A stretch of DNA of 64,000 bases. It comes from Acidimicrobiia bacterium. Its GTDB lineage: Bacteria > Actinomycetota > Acidimicrobiia > IMCC26256 > JAMXLJ01. The notes under the pieces are model-generated. The model did not search any database, had not been told where the DNA came from, and was given only the letters and a program-made list of their open reading frames with translations. This document shows, piece after piece, positions 24,832 to 34,746 of the stretch. The position numbers and the translations under genes were made by a program. Numbering within the stretch: position 1 is the stretch's first letter; every line of letters begins with the position of its first letter. The stretch spans positions 20,888-84,887 of the forward strand of contig JAMXLJ010000138.1 of NCBI GenBank assembly GCA_024281095.1, written 5' to 3'.

Positions 24832-26211
24832 TCAAGCAGGAGCCGACACTTCCGTGCCCGTCGCGATGGTGCGCCCGCGCGCGAGGAGCAACACCGTGCC
24901 GAGGAAGGCGGCGAAGAGCACGACCGGAGCGGCGACCGTCGTGAGGTCGCGCCACAGCGGGTCCCACGCCGACTGCGGATGTGACTGCGGCAGCTCGTAC
25001 GACGCGAGCACCACTCCGCTCATCGCCGCGGCAATTGTCGCCAGGGGGTTGCGGCAGTCCACGGCGAACGACGGTAACGACCACAACGAGTACCACGGCA
25101 GCACGTACGAGCTCGCCGCGGTGTACGCGCCGGTCGTCGCGGCAACCGGCAAGAACGGATCAGGCCACTTCCGTAGGCGTGTCGCGAGGAACGCGACGAG
25201 GCCGATCACCGCGATGACGGCGGCGCTGATGACGACGTCGATCTGCCAACCGCCGTGCGCGCGGACGTGCCCGGGCACGAGATAGGTGTTGAAGATGTTC
25301 CACACGGATGCTCGGCTCACGTTGTGGTTGCTCGAGAGCAGCACGCCGATCGATCGGGGCGCGAATGCGACTCCGGCGCCGATCACCGCGAGGCAGCTGA
25401 CCGCGACGCGCGTCGCGTCCTTTCGGCGCCGGTTCACGAGCATCCACACGACCACGCCGGCAAGGCCGAGCAACGCGGTGAATTTCACGAGCGCCGCACA
25501 GCCCACGACGATGCCCGCCGCCGCCGCACGCCGGCGCCACGCCAACGCGGCACCGCCGAGCAATGCCAGGCCGACGAGTGCGTCGTTGTGGCCTCCGTTG
25601 ACCGCGCTCGTCCACACGACGGGTTGCAGCCCGAACCACAGAACCGCGCCGTTCGAGTGCGTCAGCCGGCGGAGGAGGAGGAGCGTGCCGAGCACTGCGA
25701 CGGCCTCCGCGCCTTGGAAGCCGAGCCGCGCGACGAGAGCCGATGACCGCGCCACCATCGCGACGAGCGCGGCGAACGTCACGAACACCGGGCCGTAAAC
25801 GCTGCGCGTCGATCGCCAGCCCGTGCTGACGCGCGCGAGGAACGGGTCAGAGGCGAAGTGCGAGGGTGGTCGCACCCACGGGTTGGCGTGGTGCACGCTC
25901 ACGATGCGGCCGTACATCTCGTACGACCACAGGTCGTTGGAGCGGTGGGGTGGCGTGGCCATCGCCACGACCACGAGCGTCGCGATGACGGCCGCGACCA
26001 CCCAGCCCGGCACGGTCGGGTTGCGCCATTCGGATCGACCGATCCACAGGGCCGCGGCGGTGGTCATCAGCACGAGCGCCACGCCCGGTCCGCCGCGTAC
26101 CCGCTCGCTCGCGGCCACGAGTACGACCGAGCCCATTGCGGTCGCGAGCACCAGCGCGAGACGGAAGGGGCGTGTGAGCGGGCCCGTGCTCCATTCACGC
26201 AGGTTGTGCAC
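24832..26211 (-). CDS. GT-C polyprenyl-phosphate-dependent glycosyltransferase (MptB/GT87-like)
   Basis: The protein is 459 aa from the GTG at 26211 with about 10-12 transmembrane helices. A first periplasmic loop has NDLWSYEMYGRIVSVHHANPWV, which resembles the catalytic loop of polyprenol-phosphate mannosyltransferases such as MptA/MptB; the aspartate is the likely general base. These add mannose to lipoglycans (lipomannan) on the outer face of the membrane. The track's longer start runs into trxA and is rejected. The thioredoxin gene lies 58 nt upstream on the same strand. Sugar and acceptor are inferred from family only. Confidence 0.75.
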   Translation of the reverse strand: MHNLREWSTGPLTRPFRLALVLATAMGSVVLVAASERVRGGPGVALVLMTTAAALWIGRSEWRNPTVPGWVVAAVIATLVVVAMATPPHRSNDLWSYEMYGRIVSVHHANPWVRPPSHFASDPFLARVSTGWRSTRSVYGPVFVTFAALVAMVARSSALVARLGFQGAEAVAVLGTLLLLRRLTHSNGAVLWFGLQPVVWTSAVNGGHNDALVGLALLGGAALAWRRRAAAAGIVVGCAALVKFTALLGLAGVVVWMLVNRRRKDATRVAVSCLAVIGAGVAFAPRSIGVLLSSNHNVSRASVWNIFNTYLVPGHVRAHGGWQIDVVISAAVIAVIGLVAFLATRLRKWPDPFLPVAATTGAYTAASSYVLPWYSLWSLPSFAVDCRNPLATIAAAMSGVVLASYELPQSHPQSAWDPLWRDLTTVAAPVVLFAAFLGTVLLLARGRTIATGTEVSAPA

Positions 26212-26269
26212 CGCGCCATGGAACCACGTGCCGGCGAAGCACGCGCGTTCGTGCGCGGCGACGAGCAGC

Positions 26270-26632
26270 TCAGCTTGCCTGCGCGGCGACCTGGCGGTGC
26301 ACGTCTTCCATGTCGAGCTCGGCGACCTTGGTGATGAGCTCCTCGAGCATGGGCCCCTGCAGCGCACCGGGTTGCGCGAACAGCAAGACACCCTCCCGGA
26401 AGATCATCAGCGTTGGGATCGACATGATCCCGAGCGCACCGGCGAGCTCCTGTTCGGCCTCGGTGTCGACCTTCGCGAAGACGAGATCCGGGTGGTCTTC
26501 CGATGCCTGCTCGAACACCGGAGCGAACATGCGGCACGGGCCGCACCATCCTGCCCAGAAGTCCACGAGGACCGTGTCATTGTCGCGGATCGTCGACTCG
26601 AACGTGTCCTTGGTCATCTCGATCGTGGCCAT
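26270..26632 (-). CDS. trxA: Thioredoxin
   Basis: The protein is 120 aa with the thioredoxin active site WCGPC (29-33), DFWAGWCGPCRMFAP, the cis-proline loop SIPTLMIF and a C-terminal helix slightly longer than usual (LDMEDVHRQVAAQAS). It reduces protein disulfides in the cytoplasm. I use the ATG at 26632; the ribosome site upstream is weak (GAGCAACC). No thioredoxin reductase is adjacent. Confidence 0.94.
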   Translation of the reverse strand: MATIEMTKDTFESTIRDNDTVLVDFWAGWCGPCRMFAPVFEQASEDHPDLVFAKVDTEAEQELAGALGIMSIPTLMIFREGVLLFAQPGALQGPMLEELITKVAELDMEDVHRQVAAQAS

Positions 26633-26765
26633 CTGGTTGCTCCGCTTCTCGGTTCGGATGCCGGAGTGGTTGCAACGCCGAGCACGGCGTCCCCATTCCG
26701 ATACCCGGTCGATCGGGTGCCGATACGCGGGCGTCCCGCGCGCCTTGTACTGGGAATACGCGACG

Positions 26766-27419
26766 ATGTCGGCCATGTCGGATGCCGTCCGCCCCCAGTT
26801 ACCCGGGAATTCGCAGGTCGACGTCATCGGCGCGACCGAGATCGGTGCGGCCGCCCATGTCGCGGCCCGCGCCCTGCACGACGACCCGATGTTCGTATTT
26901 CTCTCGAAGGACGCGCAGCGGCGCCGCCGGGCGCTGCCGGTGTTCCTCCGCGCCGTTCTGGAATCGGGGCTCGCAGGGCGGGCCACCTATGTCGCCCGGA
27001 GGAGCGGAGTGGTCTGCGGCGTGGCGGCGTGGCTGTCGCCGGGCACCTATCCCCTCAGCATCTCGCGCCGCGCCCGCCAGGCGCTCGGCGCGCTGCGGGC
27101 GTTGGCGGCGACGCCGCGGACCATTCCCGCCGGACTCAGCGCCATGATCGCGATGGAACGTGCACACCCGCTCGAGGAGCACTGGTACCTCGCCCTGCTC
27201 GCGGTGGATCCGGCCGAACAGGGGCACGGATTCGGCGCCGCGCTCCTGCAGGAGATCCTGACGCGTGAAGGCGCCGACCTGTGGCCGGCGTATCTCGAGA
27301 CGACGAACCCCCGGAACCTTGCGTGGTACGGGCGCTTCGGATTCGACGTCGAGGAGGAGCTCCGTCCGATCGCCACCGGCCCGGCGATCTGGACCATGCG
27401 AAGGCCGTCGGCGGGCTGA
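26766..27419 (+). CDS. GNAT-family N-acetyltransferase
   Basis: The protein is 217 aa. GNAT motif A is visible as LLAVDPAEQGHGFGAALLQEIL, the acetyl-CoA pyrophosphate loop, followed by LETTNPRNLAWYGRFGFDVEEEL. The substrate is unknown. The ATG at 26766 is the first sensible start; a second ATG lies 9 nt further on. It ends 115 bp before a strong terminator at 27534. Region 26633-26765, shared with divergent trxA, should hold both promoters; I see no clear -35/-10 pair. Confidence 0.85.
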   Translation: MSAMSDAVRPQLPGNSQVDVIGATEIGAAAHVAARALHDDPMFVFLSKDAQRRRRALPVFLRAVLESGLAGRATYVARRSGVVCGVAAWLSPGTYPLSISRRARQALGALRALAATPRTIPAGLSAMIAMERAHPLEEHWYLALLAVDPAEQGHGFGAALLQEILTREGADLWPAYLETTNPRNLAWYGRFGFDVEEELRPIATGPAIWTMRRPSAG

Positions 27420-27533
27420 CCGGTTCGCGTCGATCGGGACCAAGGTCCTCCGCACAACGATCCGATCGGCCCTACCTGGTCACGCCGCGTTCCGGCACGA
27501 TGCGCACAGATCGGGTGGCTGCGACTTCGCGGA

Positions 27534-27580
27534 GGGCCGGGCGTGTCGGGGACTTGACACGCCTGGCCCTCTTGCTTTTG
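27534..27580 (+). terminator. Rho-independent terminator
   Basis: GGGCCG-GGCGTGTC pairs with GACACGCC-T-GGCCC around an 8-nt loop, giving a continuous 14-bp stem with one G-T wobble. It is followed by TCTTGCTTTTG, a T-rich run on the plus strand. It ends the GNAT transcript and also lies downstream of the convergent phosphatase gene. The rest of 27420-27618 holds no gene. Confidence 0.8.
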
Positions 27581-27618
27581 CGCGCCCGTCTGCCGGATGC
27601 GGTGTGCGATCGAGCGGC

Positions 27619-28215
27619 TCAGAGCGGAACCGGCAGGAGGAACGCGTCCTCGTTCCAGTTGCGCACGACCCGGGTCTCACGCTCGAAGCCGAGCACCGAC
27701 AGCGTCGCCGTGTCGAGCGCGAGGACTCGACCGCACTCCGGACCGAGCTCCAGCCAGCACGCCGCGAGCACTCGCAGGATGTGTCCGTGCGCGAACAACG
27801 CGACGTCACCGGGGACCGTGAGCGCCCGAGCCACGACCGCCTTCGCCCGTTCGGCGACCTGTTCCAGCGTCTCACCGCCCGGTACGCGACCGGTCCAGAT
27901 GGTCCACCGCGGATCGTGCTCGCGGATCTCGACGGTGGTGCGGCCCTCGTACTCGCCGTAGTCCCACTCGCGGAGGTCGGGCTCGATCTCGGCCACGTCG
28001 CCGTAGCCTGCGATACGGCACGTCTCGCGTGCGCGGAGCAGCGGACTGGTGAGCACCAGCGCGAACCGCCTCCCGGCGAGGCGACGCCCGAGGGCCGCGG
28101 CCTCGCGGCGCCCGGCGTCGTTCAGCGCCACATCCGTCCGGCCCGTGTGACGCCCCGACTGCGACCAGTCGGTCGTGCCGTGACGCACGAGCCACACCTC
28201 TTGAGGCTCGGTCAT
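27619..28215 (-). CDS. Histidine phosphatase (phosphoglycerate mutase-like)
   Basis: The protein is 198 aa with the RHG catalytic motif VRHGTTDWS near residue 10 (phosphorylated His), the second basic site LTSPLLRARET, and the C-terminal FAHGHILRVL histidine. The branch-1 histidine phosphatase family includes phosphoglycerate mutases and broad phosphatases. It follows zwf after 7 nt at the end of the pgi-gnd-zwf operon, suggesting a sugar-phosphate substrate; this is inference. The ATG at 28215 replaces the long track start that runs into zwf. Confidence 0.88.
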   Translation of the reverse strand: MTEPQEVWLVRHGTTDWSQSGRHTGRTDVALNDAGRREAAALGRRLAGRRFALVLTSPLLRARETCRIAGYGDVAEIEPDLREWDYGEYEGRTTVEIREHDPRWTIWTGRVPGGETLEQVAERAKAVVARALTVPGDVALFAHGHILRVLAACWLELGPECGRVLALDTATLSVLGFERETRVVRNWNEDAFLLPVPL

Positions 28216-28222
28216 GGCCGGG

Positions 28223-29617
28223 TCACACCTCGGGATCGTGCCAGCCGCCATGGGACGCGACGAGCCGGTCGGCTTCGGACGGCCCCCACGTGCCCGGCCG
28301 GTACGGGATCGCGGCCGGATGGTCGCGAAGCACGCCGTCAACGACGCGCCACGCAGCCTCGACGCCGTCTTCGCGTGCGAACAGCAGCGGCTCGCCCTCC
28401 ATCGCGTCGCCGATCAACCGCTCGTAGGCCGACATCTCGTCGGGGCCGGCGTTGCAGACGTACAGCTCGAGCGGTTCGCCGACGAAATCCTCGCCGGGCT
28501 TCTTCGCACGCGCGCCCAACGCGATGGCCACGACAGGGTTCAGTCGAAAGCGCAGATAGTTCGTCTTGCCCGGCGGTGGCTCCGAATCGGCGAAGACGCG
28601 CTGCGGTGGCGCCTTGAGCTCGACCATCACCTCGGTGCACGTCACCGGAAGTTTCTTGCCCGTCCGCACGTAGAACGGCACCCCCGACCACCGCCACGAG
28701 TCGATCATGCAACGAGTGGCGAGATACGTCTCGACGTCGGAATCCGGCGCGACGCCGTCTTCGTCGCGGTACCCCTCGAACTGGCCGCGCACGACGTCGT
28801 GCGGCCGCAGGGACCGCATGGCCCGGAACACTTTCTCCTTCTCGTCCCGCAGCGATTCGACACCGCCGCCGACGGGCGGTTCCATCGCGAGGAGCGCGAT
28901 GACCTGGAGCAGGTGGTTCTGCACGACGTCGCGCAACGCGCCGACCTCTTCGTAGAAGCGCCCGCGACCTTCCACGCCGAAGTTCTCCGCCATCGTCACC
29001 TGGACGCTGGCCACGTAATTGCGGTTCCAGACGGGCTCGAGAAAGGAGTTGGCGAAGCGGAAGTACAGGATGTTCTGTACGGGCTCCTTCCCGAGGTAGT
29101 GGTCGATGCGGAACACCTTCGACTCCGAGAAGACCTCGTGAAGCGTCCGGTTGAGAGCCTCGGCCGACGCGAGATCGCGGCCGAAGGGCTTTTCCACGAT
29201 GACCCGACCGTCCTTGGCGCACCCGGACGACCCCAGTGCGTGCACGACGGTGGGAAACAAGCTCGGCGGGATCGCGAGATAGTGCGCGGGGAACCGTGAG
29301 CTGTCGAGCGCCGCATGCAAGCGATCGAAGGTGGCCGGGTCGCGGTAGTCGCCGGTCACGTACGACATCGATGCGGCGAGCTTGTCGAAGGCCGCGCCGT
29401 CGTCGATGCCTCCGCCGAACTGCTCGATCCCGTCACGCGCCCGCTGCCGGAGCTGCTCGATGCTCCAGTCCTCCGACGCGACCCCGATCACGGGCGCGTC
29501 GAGATGGCCGCGCTTCGTCATCGCGTACAACGCGGGGAAGATCTTCTTGTGCGCGAGGTCCCCGGTCGCGCCGTACAGCACGAGGGCATCCGACCGCGGC
29601 ATACCGGTGCGGGTCAT
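28223..29617 (-). CDS. zwf: Glucose-6-phosphate 1-dehydrogenase
   Basis: The protein is 464 aa. The N-terminal Rossmann fold has [19 protein letters not shown] (the G6PDH fingerprint) and the substrate site is [13 protein letters not shown], with [14 protein letters not shown] before it. The enzyme oxidises glucose 6-phosphate to 6-phosphogluconolactone, making NAD(P)H, the entry to the oxidative pentose phosphate pathway. It is slightly shorter than the usual 490-510 aa. Its ATG overlaps the gnd stop (ATGA). No pgl (lactonase) or opcA gene is in this operon. Confidence 0.95.
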   Translation of the reverse strand: MTRTGMPRSDALVLYGATGDLAHKKIFPALYAMTKRGHLDAPVIGVASEDWSIEQLRQRARDGIEQFGGGIDDGAAFDKLAASMSYVTGDYRDPATFDRLHAALDSSRFPAHYLAIPPSLFPTVVHALGSSGCAKDGRVIVEKPFGRDLASAEALNRTLHEVFSESKVFRIDHYLGKEPVQNILYFRFANSFLEPVWNRNYVASVQVTMAENFGVEGRGRFYEEVGALRDVVQNHLLQVIALLAMEPPVGGGVESLRDEKEKVFRAMRSLRPHDVVRGQFEGYRDEDGVAPDSDVETYLATRCMIDSWRWSGVPFYVRTGKKLPVTCTEVMVELKAPPQRVFADSEPPPGKTNYLRFRLNPVVAIALGARAKKPGEDFVGEPLELYVCNAGPDEMSAYERLIGDAMEGEPLLFAREDGVEAAWRVVDGVLRDHPAAIPYRPGTWGPSEADRLVASHGGWHDPEV

Positions 29618-30633
29618 GCGCCGGCTGCCTTCTCGAGATGGCCGCCGAACTCCTTGCGCATGGCCGACTGCACTCGGTTCGCGAACTCCGCATGTCCCTG
29701 CGACGCGAAGCGGGCGTAGAGCGCGGCTCCGAGCACCTGTGCGGGAACACCCTCCTCGATGGCGGCCTGCATGGTCCACCGCCCTTCGCCCGAGTCGGAT
29801 ACCCGGCCGGAGAACTCTTCGAGCTTGGGCGACTTGTAGAGCGCCGCGGCCGTGAGGTCGAGGAGCCACGATCCGATGACGCTGCCGCGCCGCCACACCT
29901 CGGCCACGGCCGTGGTGTCGATGTCGAAGTGGTAGTACTCCGGGTTCTGGAGTGGTGCTGTCTCGGCGTCGAAGGCTTGTTTGCGGGTGCCCACGTCGGC
30001 ATCGTGCAGGATGGCGAGCCCTTCGGCGAACGCGGCCATGATCCCGTACTCGATGCCGTTGTGAACCATCTTCACGAAGTGGCCCGCCCCGTGCTCGCCG
30101 CAGTGGAGGTACCCGAACTCCTCCGGGGCCGGTTCCCCGTCGCGCCCCGGCGTACGCGGGGCGGTGTCGACGCCGGGTGACAGCGTGCGGAAGATCGGGT
30201 CGAGGTGGGACACGGTCTCGTTCTCTCCACCGATCATCAGGCAGAAGCCACGCTCGAGCCCGAACACGCCGCCGCTCGTACCCACGTCGACGTAGTGGAT
30301 GCCCTTCGCGTCAAGCTCCTTCGCCCGCTTGATGTCGTCGCGGTAATAGGAGTTACCGCCGTCGATGAGGATGTCGTCACGGGAGAGGAGATCGGAGAGC
30401 TTGTCCACCATCTCGCTGACGAACGCGGCGGGCAGCATCATCCACGCCGCACGCGGCTGCGTGAGCTTCCCGACGAAGTCTTCGAGCGACGACGAGCCGG
30501 TCGCACCCTCGTCCGCGAGCATCTTCACGGTTGCCGGGTTGACGTCGAACACGACGCATTCGTGACCGTCGCGCATCAACCGTCGCACGAGATTCGCGCC
30601 CATCCTTCCGAGGCCGATCATTCCGAGCTGCAC
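29614..30633 (-). CDS. gnd: 6-phosphogluconate dehydrogenase, decarboxylating (short type)
   Basis: The protein is 339 aa, typical of the short (GndA/YqeC-like) class rather than the 470-aa class. [13 protein letters not shown] is the dinucleotide site; [19 protein letters not shown] is the substrate loop and [14 protein letters not shown] carries the catalytic lysine. It converts 6-phosphogluconate to ribulose 5-phosphate. VVFDVNP after the second strand (no Arg at the NADP phosphate position) fits NAD preference, which is inference. The GTG at 30633 has GGGAGG 7 nt upstream. It follows pgi after 2 nt. Confidence 0.93.
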   Translation of the reverse strand: MQLGMIGLGRMGANLVRRLMRDGHECVVFDVNPATVKMLADEGATGSSSLEDFVGKLTQPRAAWMMLPAAFVSEMVDKLSDLLSRDDILIDGGNSYYRDDIKRAKELDAKGIHYVDVGTSGGVFGLERGFCLMIGGENETVSHLDPIFRTLSPGVDTAPRTPGRDGEPAPEEFGYLHCGEHGAGHFVKMVHNGIEYGIMAAFAEGLAILHDADVGTRKQAFDAETAPLQNPEYYHFDIDTTAVAEVWRRGSVIGSWLLDLTAAALYKSPKLEEFSGRVSDSGEGRWTMQAAIEEGVPAQVLGAALYARFASQGHAEFANRVQSAMRKEFGGHLEKAAGA

Positions 30634-30635
30634 GT

Positions 30636-32285
30636 TCAAACCTCCCGGTTGTCGGAACCGCCGCCCGTTCGTCGCTCGCGGTACCGGCGGATGAGCGCGT
30701 TGGTGGAGCTGTCGTGACGGAGTGGGGCATCGGGATCCTGGAGCTCCGGCACGATGCGCGACGCGAGCACCTTGCCGAGCTCCACGCCCCATTGGTCGAA
30801 CGAGTTGATCCCCCACACGGTGCCCTGCGTGAACACCTTGTGCTCGTACGTCGCGACGAGCTGCCCCAGCGTGTAGGGCGTCAGACGGTCTGCGAGCAGC
30901 GTCGTCGTCGGCCGGTTGCCGGGAAACGTCCGGTGCCGCGCGAGTTGCGGGTCGACGCCTTCCGCGGCGACCTCGCGCTCCGTCTTGCCGAACGCCAGGG
31001 CCTCGGTCTGCGCGAGGAAATTTGCCATCAGCAGGTCGTGATGATCGCCGACCGGGTCGTTGGGCTGCACGAACCCGATGAAGTCGCACGGCACGAGCCT
31101 CGTGCCCTGGTGTATCAACTGGTAGAAGGCGTGCTGGCCGTTCGTTCCCGGCTGACCCCACACGACCGGGCCGGTGTCCACGTCGACGGGCGAGCCGTCG
31201 AGGCGCACCGACTTGCCGTTGCTCTCCATGTCCAGCTGCTGCAGGTAGGCGGGAAAGCGCTCGAGGTGCTGGCTGTACGGCAGCACTGCGTGCGTCTCGG
31301 CACCGAAGAAATCGATGTACCAGACGCCGATCAGGCCCATGAGGACCGGAAGGTTGCGCTCGAACGGCTCCGCGCGAAAGTGCACGTCCACCGCGTGGAA
31401 CCCGTCGAGCATCTCGCGGAAGTGCTCGGGGCCTATTGCGACCATGAGCGACAGGCCCACGGCCGAGTCCATCGAGTACCGGCCGCCCACCCAGTCCCAG
31501 AAGCCGAACATGTTCCGGGGGTCGATGCCGAACTCCTCCACCTTCTCGGCGTTCGTCGACACCGCGACGAAATGTCGCTCCACCGCGTCCTCGTCGAGTG
31601 CGGCGACCAACCAGTCCCGCGCCGCGCGCGCGTTGGCAAGCGTCTCCAACGTCGTAAACGTCTTGGAGCACACGATGAACAGCGTCTCGGCGGGATCGAG
31701 ATCGCGAAGTGCCTCGGTGATGTCGGCACCGTCGACGTTCGACACGAACCGGAACGTCATGTCACGCCGGCTGAAGTCCTGCAGCGCCTTGTACGCCATC
31801 GCGGGGCCGAGATCGGATCCCCCGATGCCGATGTTGACCACGTTCCGAATGGGAAGCCCGGTCGCGCCTCGCCACTCCGCCGAGCGGACCTTGTCGCTGA
31901 ACTGGCCCATCCGGTCGAGCACGTCGTGAACCTCGGCCACTACGTCGACGCCGTCCACCACGATCGACTCCGTGCGCGGCGCACGGAGAGCGACATGGAG
32001 CACCGGGCGGTTCTCGGTGACGTTGATGCGCGCGCCCGCGAACATCTCGTCGATCCGGGTTCGAAGGCCTACGGCCTCCGCGAGTGCGCACAGCTTGCGG
32101 ATCGTCTCGACAGTCAGGCGGTGCTTCGAGTAGTCGAAGTACAGGCCGTCGAACGTGAGCGCCATCCGTTCGCCCCGCGACGGGTCCGTGGCGAACAGGT
32201 CGCGGAGATGCACGTTGCGTATCGCGGCGAAGTGGTCCCTCAGTGCGTGCCACTCGGGCGTCTGATGAAGGGGGGTGTCTGTCAC
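30636..32285 (-). CDS. pgi: Glucose-6-phosphate isomerase
   Basis: The protein is 549 aa. Both family signatures are visible: [13 protein letters not shown] (phosphate-binding) and [14 protein letters not shown] near the C terminus; [18 protein letters not shown] is the N-terminal sugar isomerase domain. It interconverts glucose 6-phosphate and fructose 6-phosphate. The GTG start at 32285 has GGAG 7 nt upstream. It is the first gene of the pgi-gnd-zwf-phosphatase operon, so this unit may feed glucose 6-phosphate from gluconeogenesis into NAD(P)H production. 32286-32430 is intergenic to the divergent glycosylase gene. Confidence 0.95.
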   Translation of the reverse strand: MTDTPLHQTPEWHALRDHFAAIRNVHLRDLFATDPSRGERMALTFDGLYFDYSKHRLTVETIRKLCALAEAVGLRTRIDEMFAGARINVTENRPVLHVALRAPRTESIVVDGVDVVAEVHDVLDRMGQFSDKVRSAEWRGATGLPIRNVVNIGIGGSDLGPAMAYKALQDFSRRDMTFRFVSNVDGADITEALRDLDPAETLFIVCSKTFTTLETLANARAARDWLVAALDEDAVERHFVAVSTNAEKVEEFGIDPRNMFGFWDWVGGRYSMDSAVGLSLMVAIGPEHFREMLDGFHAVDVHFRAEPFERNLPVLMGLIGVWYIDFFGAETHAVLPYSQHLERFPAYLQQLDMESNGKSVRLDGSPVDVDTGPVVWGQPGTNGQHAFYQLIHQGTRLVPCDFIGFVQPNDPVGDHHDLLMANFLAQTEALAFGKTEREVAAEGVDPQLARHRTFPGNRPTTTLLADRLTPYTLGQLVATYEHKVFTQGTVWGINSFDQWGVELGKVLASRIVPELQDPDAPLRHDSSTNALIRRYRERRTGGGSDNREV

Positions 32286-32430
32286 GAGCTACTCCTGCGC
32301 GGGGGTGTCCACAGCCTTGCGCATGAGGCGACCCTGTGCGGTCGCGTGGCCGGGTCGGCACTGCCAGGGCTCTCGCCGAGTTGCCCGGGTATCCCTCGCT
32401 TTGGTGGGCGGGGCGGCGAAACTGCGCCGC

Positions 32431-33336
32431 GTGCGGGAGCGACGCCTGCAGCTGCGACATCCACTCGATCTGGCCCTCACGCTCGGACCGCTGCAGCGAG
32501 GTCGGTTCGACCCGTGCACCAGGGTCACGCCACGCGAGGTGTGGCGCGCGACGGGCACGCCGGCGGGCGCGGTCGCCGTGCGCATCCGCCACGAGGGTGG
32601 CGTCGTGGTCGCGACGGTCTGGGGGTCCGGCGGAGCGTGGGCCCTGGAGCAGCTGCCACGGCTGCTCGGCCTGCACGACGACCCGGCCGTGTTCGAACCG
32701 CGTGACCCGCTGCTGCGCGAGCTCCACAGGCGGCATCCCGGCCTTCGCCTCGGTGCGACCGATCAGGTGATCGAAGCGCTCGTCGCGTCGGTGATCGAGC
32801 AACGCGTCACGTCGGTCGAGGCCCATCGCAGCTACGCGCGCCTCGTGCGCCGGCACGGCACGCGGGCTCCCGGGCCTGCCGCGGCGCGGGGCATGTACGT
32901 CCCGCCCGCGCCCGAGCAGCTCGCGGGCATGCCGTACTGGGCGTATCACCCGCTGGGGATCGAGCGCTCCCGCGCCGAGACGATCCGGCGTGCATGCACG
33001 CGTGCATCCGGGCTCGCCCGTCTCGGCTGCCGCGAGTCCGATGTCGTGCACCGTTCGCTGCGGTCGTTGCGCGGTGTCGGCCCGTGGACCGCGGCCGAGG
33101 TCGCCGCGGTAGCCCTCGGCGACCCGGATGCGGTGAGCGTGGGCGACTACCACCTGCCGCACCAGGTGGCGTGGGCGCTCGCCGGCGAGGCCCGGAGCGA
33201 CGACGAGCGGATGCTGGAGCTGCTCGAGCCCTACCGGGGGCAGCGGGCGCGCGTGGTTCGGCTGATCACACTGGCCGGCCTCGGCCCCGCGCGGCGTACC
33301 CCGCGGGCGCGCCTGCGCGCGATCGAGCACATCTGA
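32431..33336 (+). CDS. AlkA-like DNA-3-methyladenine glycosylase (HhH-GPD)
   Basis: The protein is 301 aa from the GTG at 32431. The N-terminal domain resembles the AlkA TBP-like fold; the HhH-GPD core has LRGVGPWTAAEVAAVALGDPDAVSVGDYHLPH, with the catalytic Asp in GDYHLPH intact. It removes alkylated bases (3-methyladenine type). The family includes enzymes without an iron-sulfur cluster, as here. The track's start 52 codons upstream is in a basic stretch antisense to the pgi promoter, so I prefer the GTG, but the exact start is uncertain. Confidence 0.87.
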   Translation: MRERRLQLRHPLDLALTLGPLQRGRFDPCTRVTPREVWRATGTPAGAVAVRIRHEGGVVVATVWGSGGAWALEQLPRLLGLHDDPAVFEPRDPLLRELHRRHPGLRLGATDQVIEALVASVIEQRVTSVEAHRSYARLVRRHGTRAPGPAAARGMYVPPAPEQLAGMPYWAYHPLGIERSRAETIRRACTRASGLARLGCRESDVVHRSLRSLRGVGPWTAAEVAAVALGDPDAVSVGDYHLPHQVAWALAGEARSDDERMLELLEPYRGQRARVVRLITLAGLGPARRTPRARLRAIEHI

Positions 33337-33363
33337 GCCGGCGCCGCCTACGACGCGCGCCAG

Positions 33364-33729
33364 TTACTCCGGCGGTTCGCTCAGCGGCGTGCGCCCGGCG
33401 AAGCCGTCCTCGGGCCAATGCCACCAGTCCACGGCAGGCTCGCCGACGATCCAGCACAGCCAGTACTCGCGGCCGCTCGGGGCGATCGCGGGGAAGTCGA
33501 CGAGCCCGCGGTCGACGTCGCGCAGCACGATGCCGTCACGGCGCAGTTCCTCGAGCAGCGGGCCGATTCGCGTGTCGACTGCTGCCTCGCCCTGTCCGTT
33601 CGACGAGCCGTTGCCGGAGACCCGGCCGGCGCGCTCACGTGTCGCAGCGACGACCTCGCGGATGCGCTCGACGATCGCATGGACGCGTTCCAGCGCGCCG
33701 TTCGCCTCGTCGACGGTCCAGAACCGCAT
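33364..33729 (-). CDS. DUF2203 family protein
   Basis: The protein is 121 aa. It starts RFWTVDEANGALERVHAIVERIREVV, an amphipathic helix, and ends with VDFPAIAPSGREYWLCWIVGEPAVDWWHWPEDGFAGR, the DUF2203 signature. The function of this family is unknown. A Gly/Asn-rich stretch (SGNGSSNGQG) breaks the helical part. It starts 79 nt from divergent pheA. The longer track ORF is the antisense of pheA and is rejected. Confidence 0.8.
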   Translation of the reverse strand: MRFWTVDEANGALERVHAIVERIREVVAATRERAGRVSGNGSSNGQGEAAVDTRIGPLLEELRRDGIVLRDVDRGLVDFPAIAPSGREYWLCWIVGEPAVDWWHWPEDGFAGRTPLSEPPE

Positions 33730-33807
33730 CACTCCGACGATAGGACCCTGAACCGGCACGGGTATACGCAGGGGGCGCGCGCACGGACGCCGGTACGATG
33801 CCCGGTC

Positions 33808-34746
33808 GTGAGTCGCGTCGCGTACTTCGGCCCCCGGGGCACCTTCACCGAGGAGGCCGTCCTCACCCAACCCGATCTGGCGGGCGAGGAGATGCTCCCA
33901 TTGGCAACCGTGCCTCAGGTCATGGCTGCGGTCGAGCGCGGCGACGCGCACCACGGCGTCGTGCCGATCGAGAACATGATCGAAGGCTCGGTGTCGGTCA
34001 CCCTCGACACGCTCGCGTTCGAGAGCGATCTGCTGATCCAGCGCGAGATCGATCTGCCGATCGTCCTCCACCTCTGCGCCCGTCCCGAGACCCGCCTCTC
34101 CGACGTCCGCACGGTGCTGTCGCACCCGCACGCGCACGCGCAGTGCCGCGTGTGGATGAGCCGGAAGCTTCCCGACGCCGAGCTCGTGGCCGCGAACTCG
34201 ACCGCGGACGCAGCCCGCCAGGTCGCGCGGTCGAAGCGCACGGACAGGGCCGCGATCGGCACCGCGTTCGCGGCCCGGCTCTACGGCCTGGAGCTGCTCG
34301 CGAGCGAGATCGAGGACCACCCGGAGAACCAGACCCGCTTCGTGCTTCTCGGCCGTGGCGTCCCTGCGCCCACCGGTCACGACAAGACCTCGATCGTGTG
34401 CTTCCAGCGTGTCGACAAGCCCGGATCGCTGCTGTCGATCCTGCAGGAATTCGCGGCGCGGGGCATCAACCTCACGAAGCTCGAGTCACGCCCCACCAAG
34501 CAGGGCCTCGGCGAGTACTGCTTCTTCATCGACGCGGCGGGGCACATCGCCGACGAGGTCGTGGCCGACTGCCTGCGTGCGCTCGCGGCGCGGCAGGCGG
34601 AAGTGAAGTTCCTCGGCTCGTACCCGGTCGCGGGTGAGGAGGAGGCCCACGCGCGCCGCACGGCCGTGTCCAAGGCCGAACGGGCTGCGGCCCGATGGAT
34701 GCAGGAACTGCGCGAGCAGATCCGTCCGGAGCAGGCGCCGTCGTGA
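33808..34746 (+). CDS. pheA: Prephenate dehydratase
   Basis: The protein is 312 aa. The catalytic domain starts VAYFGPRGTFTEEAV and has VPIENMIEGSV and the conserved NQTRFVLLG (TRF motif); the C-terminal ACT domain starts KTSIVCFQRVDKPGSLLSIL and carries LTKLESRP, the phenylalanine-sensing region. It converts prephenate to phenylpyruvate and is feedback inhibited by phenylalanine. The GTG start at 33808 gives a normal N terminus. The stop overlaps the serS start (GTGA). A pheA gene near serS is also seen in mycobacteria. Confidence 0.94.
   Translation: MSRVAYFGPRGTFTEEAVLTQPDLAGEEMLPLATVPQVMAAVERGDAHHGVVPIENMIEGSVSVTLDTLAFESDLLIQREIDLPIVLHLCARPETRLSDVRTVLSHPHAHAQCRVWMSRKLPDAELVAANSTADAARQVARSKRTDRAAIGTAFAARLYGLELLASEIEDHPENQTRFVLLGRGVPAPTGHDKTSIVCFQRVDKPGSLLSILQEFAARGINLTKLESRPTKQGLGEYCFFIDAAGHIADEVVADCLRALAARQAEVKFLGSYPVAGEEEAHARRTAVSKAERAAARWMQELREQIRPEQAPS

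Noticed and set aside
29614-31671. The track's 685-aa version of gnd
   Set aside because: The first 346 residues are an out-of-frame reading of pgi. The GTG at 30633 has a good ribosome site and gives a full-length short-type enzyme.
32275-32430. The track's N-terminal extension of the AlkA-like gene
   Set aside because: It overlaps the pgi start and its translation is basic and without similarity to the family N terminus.
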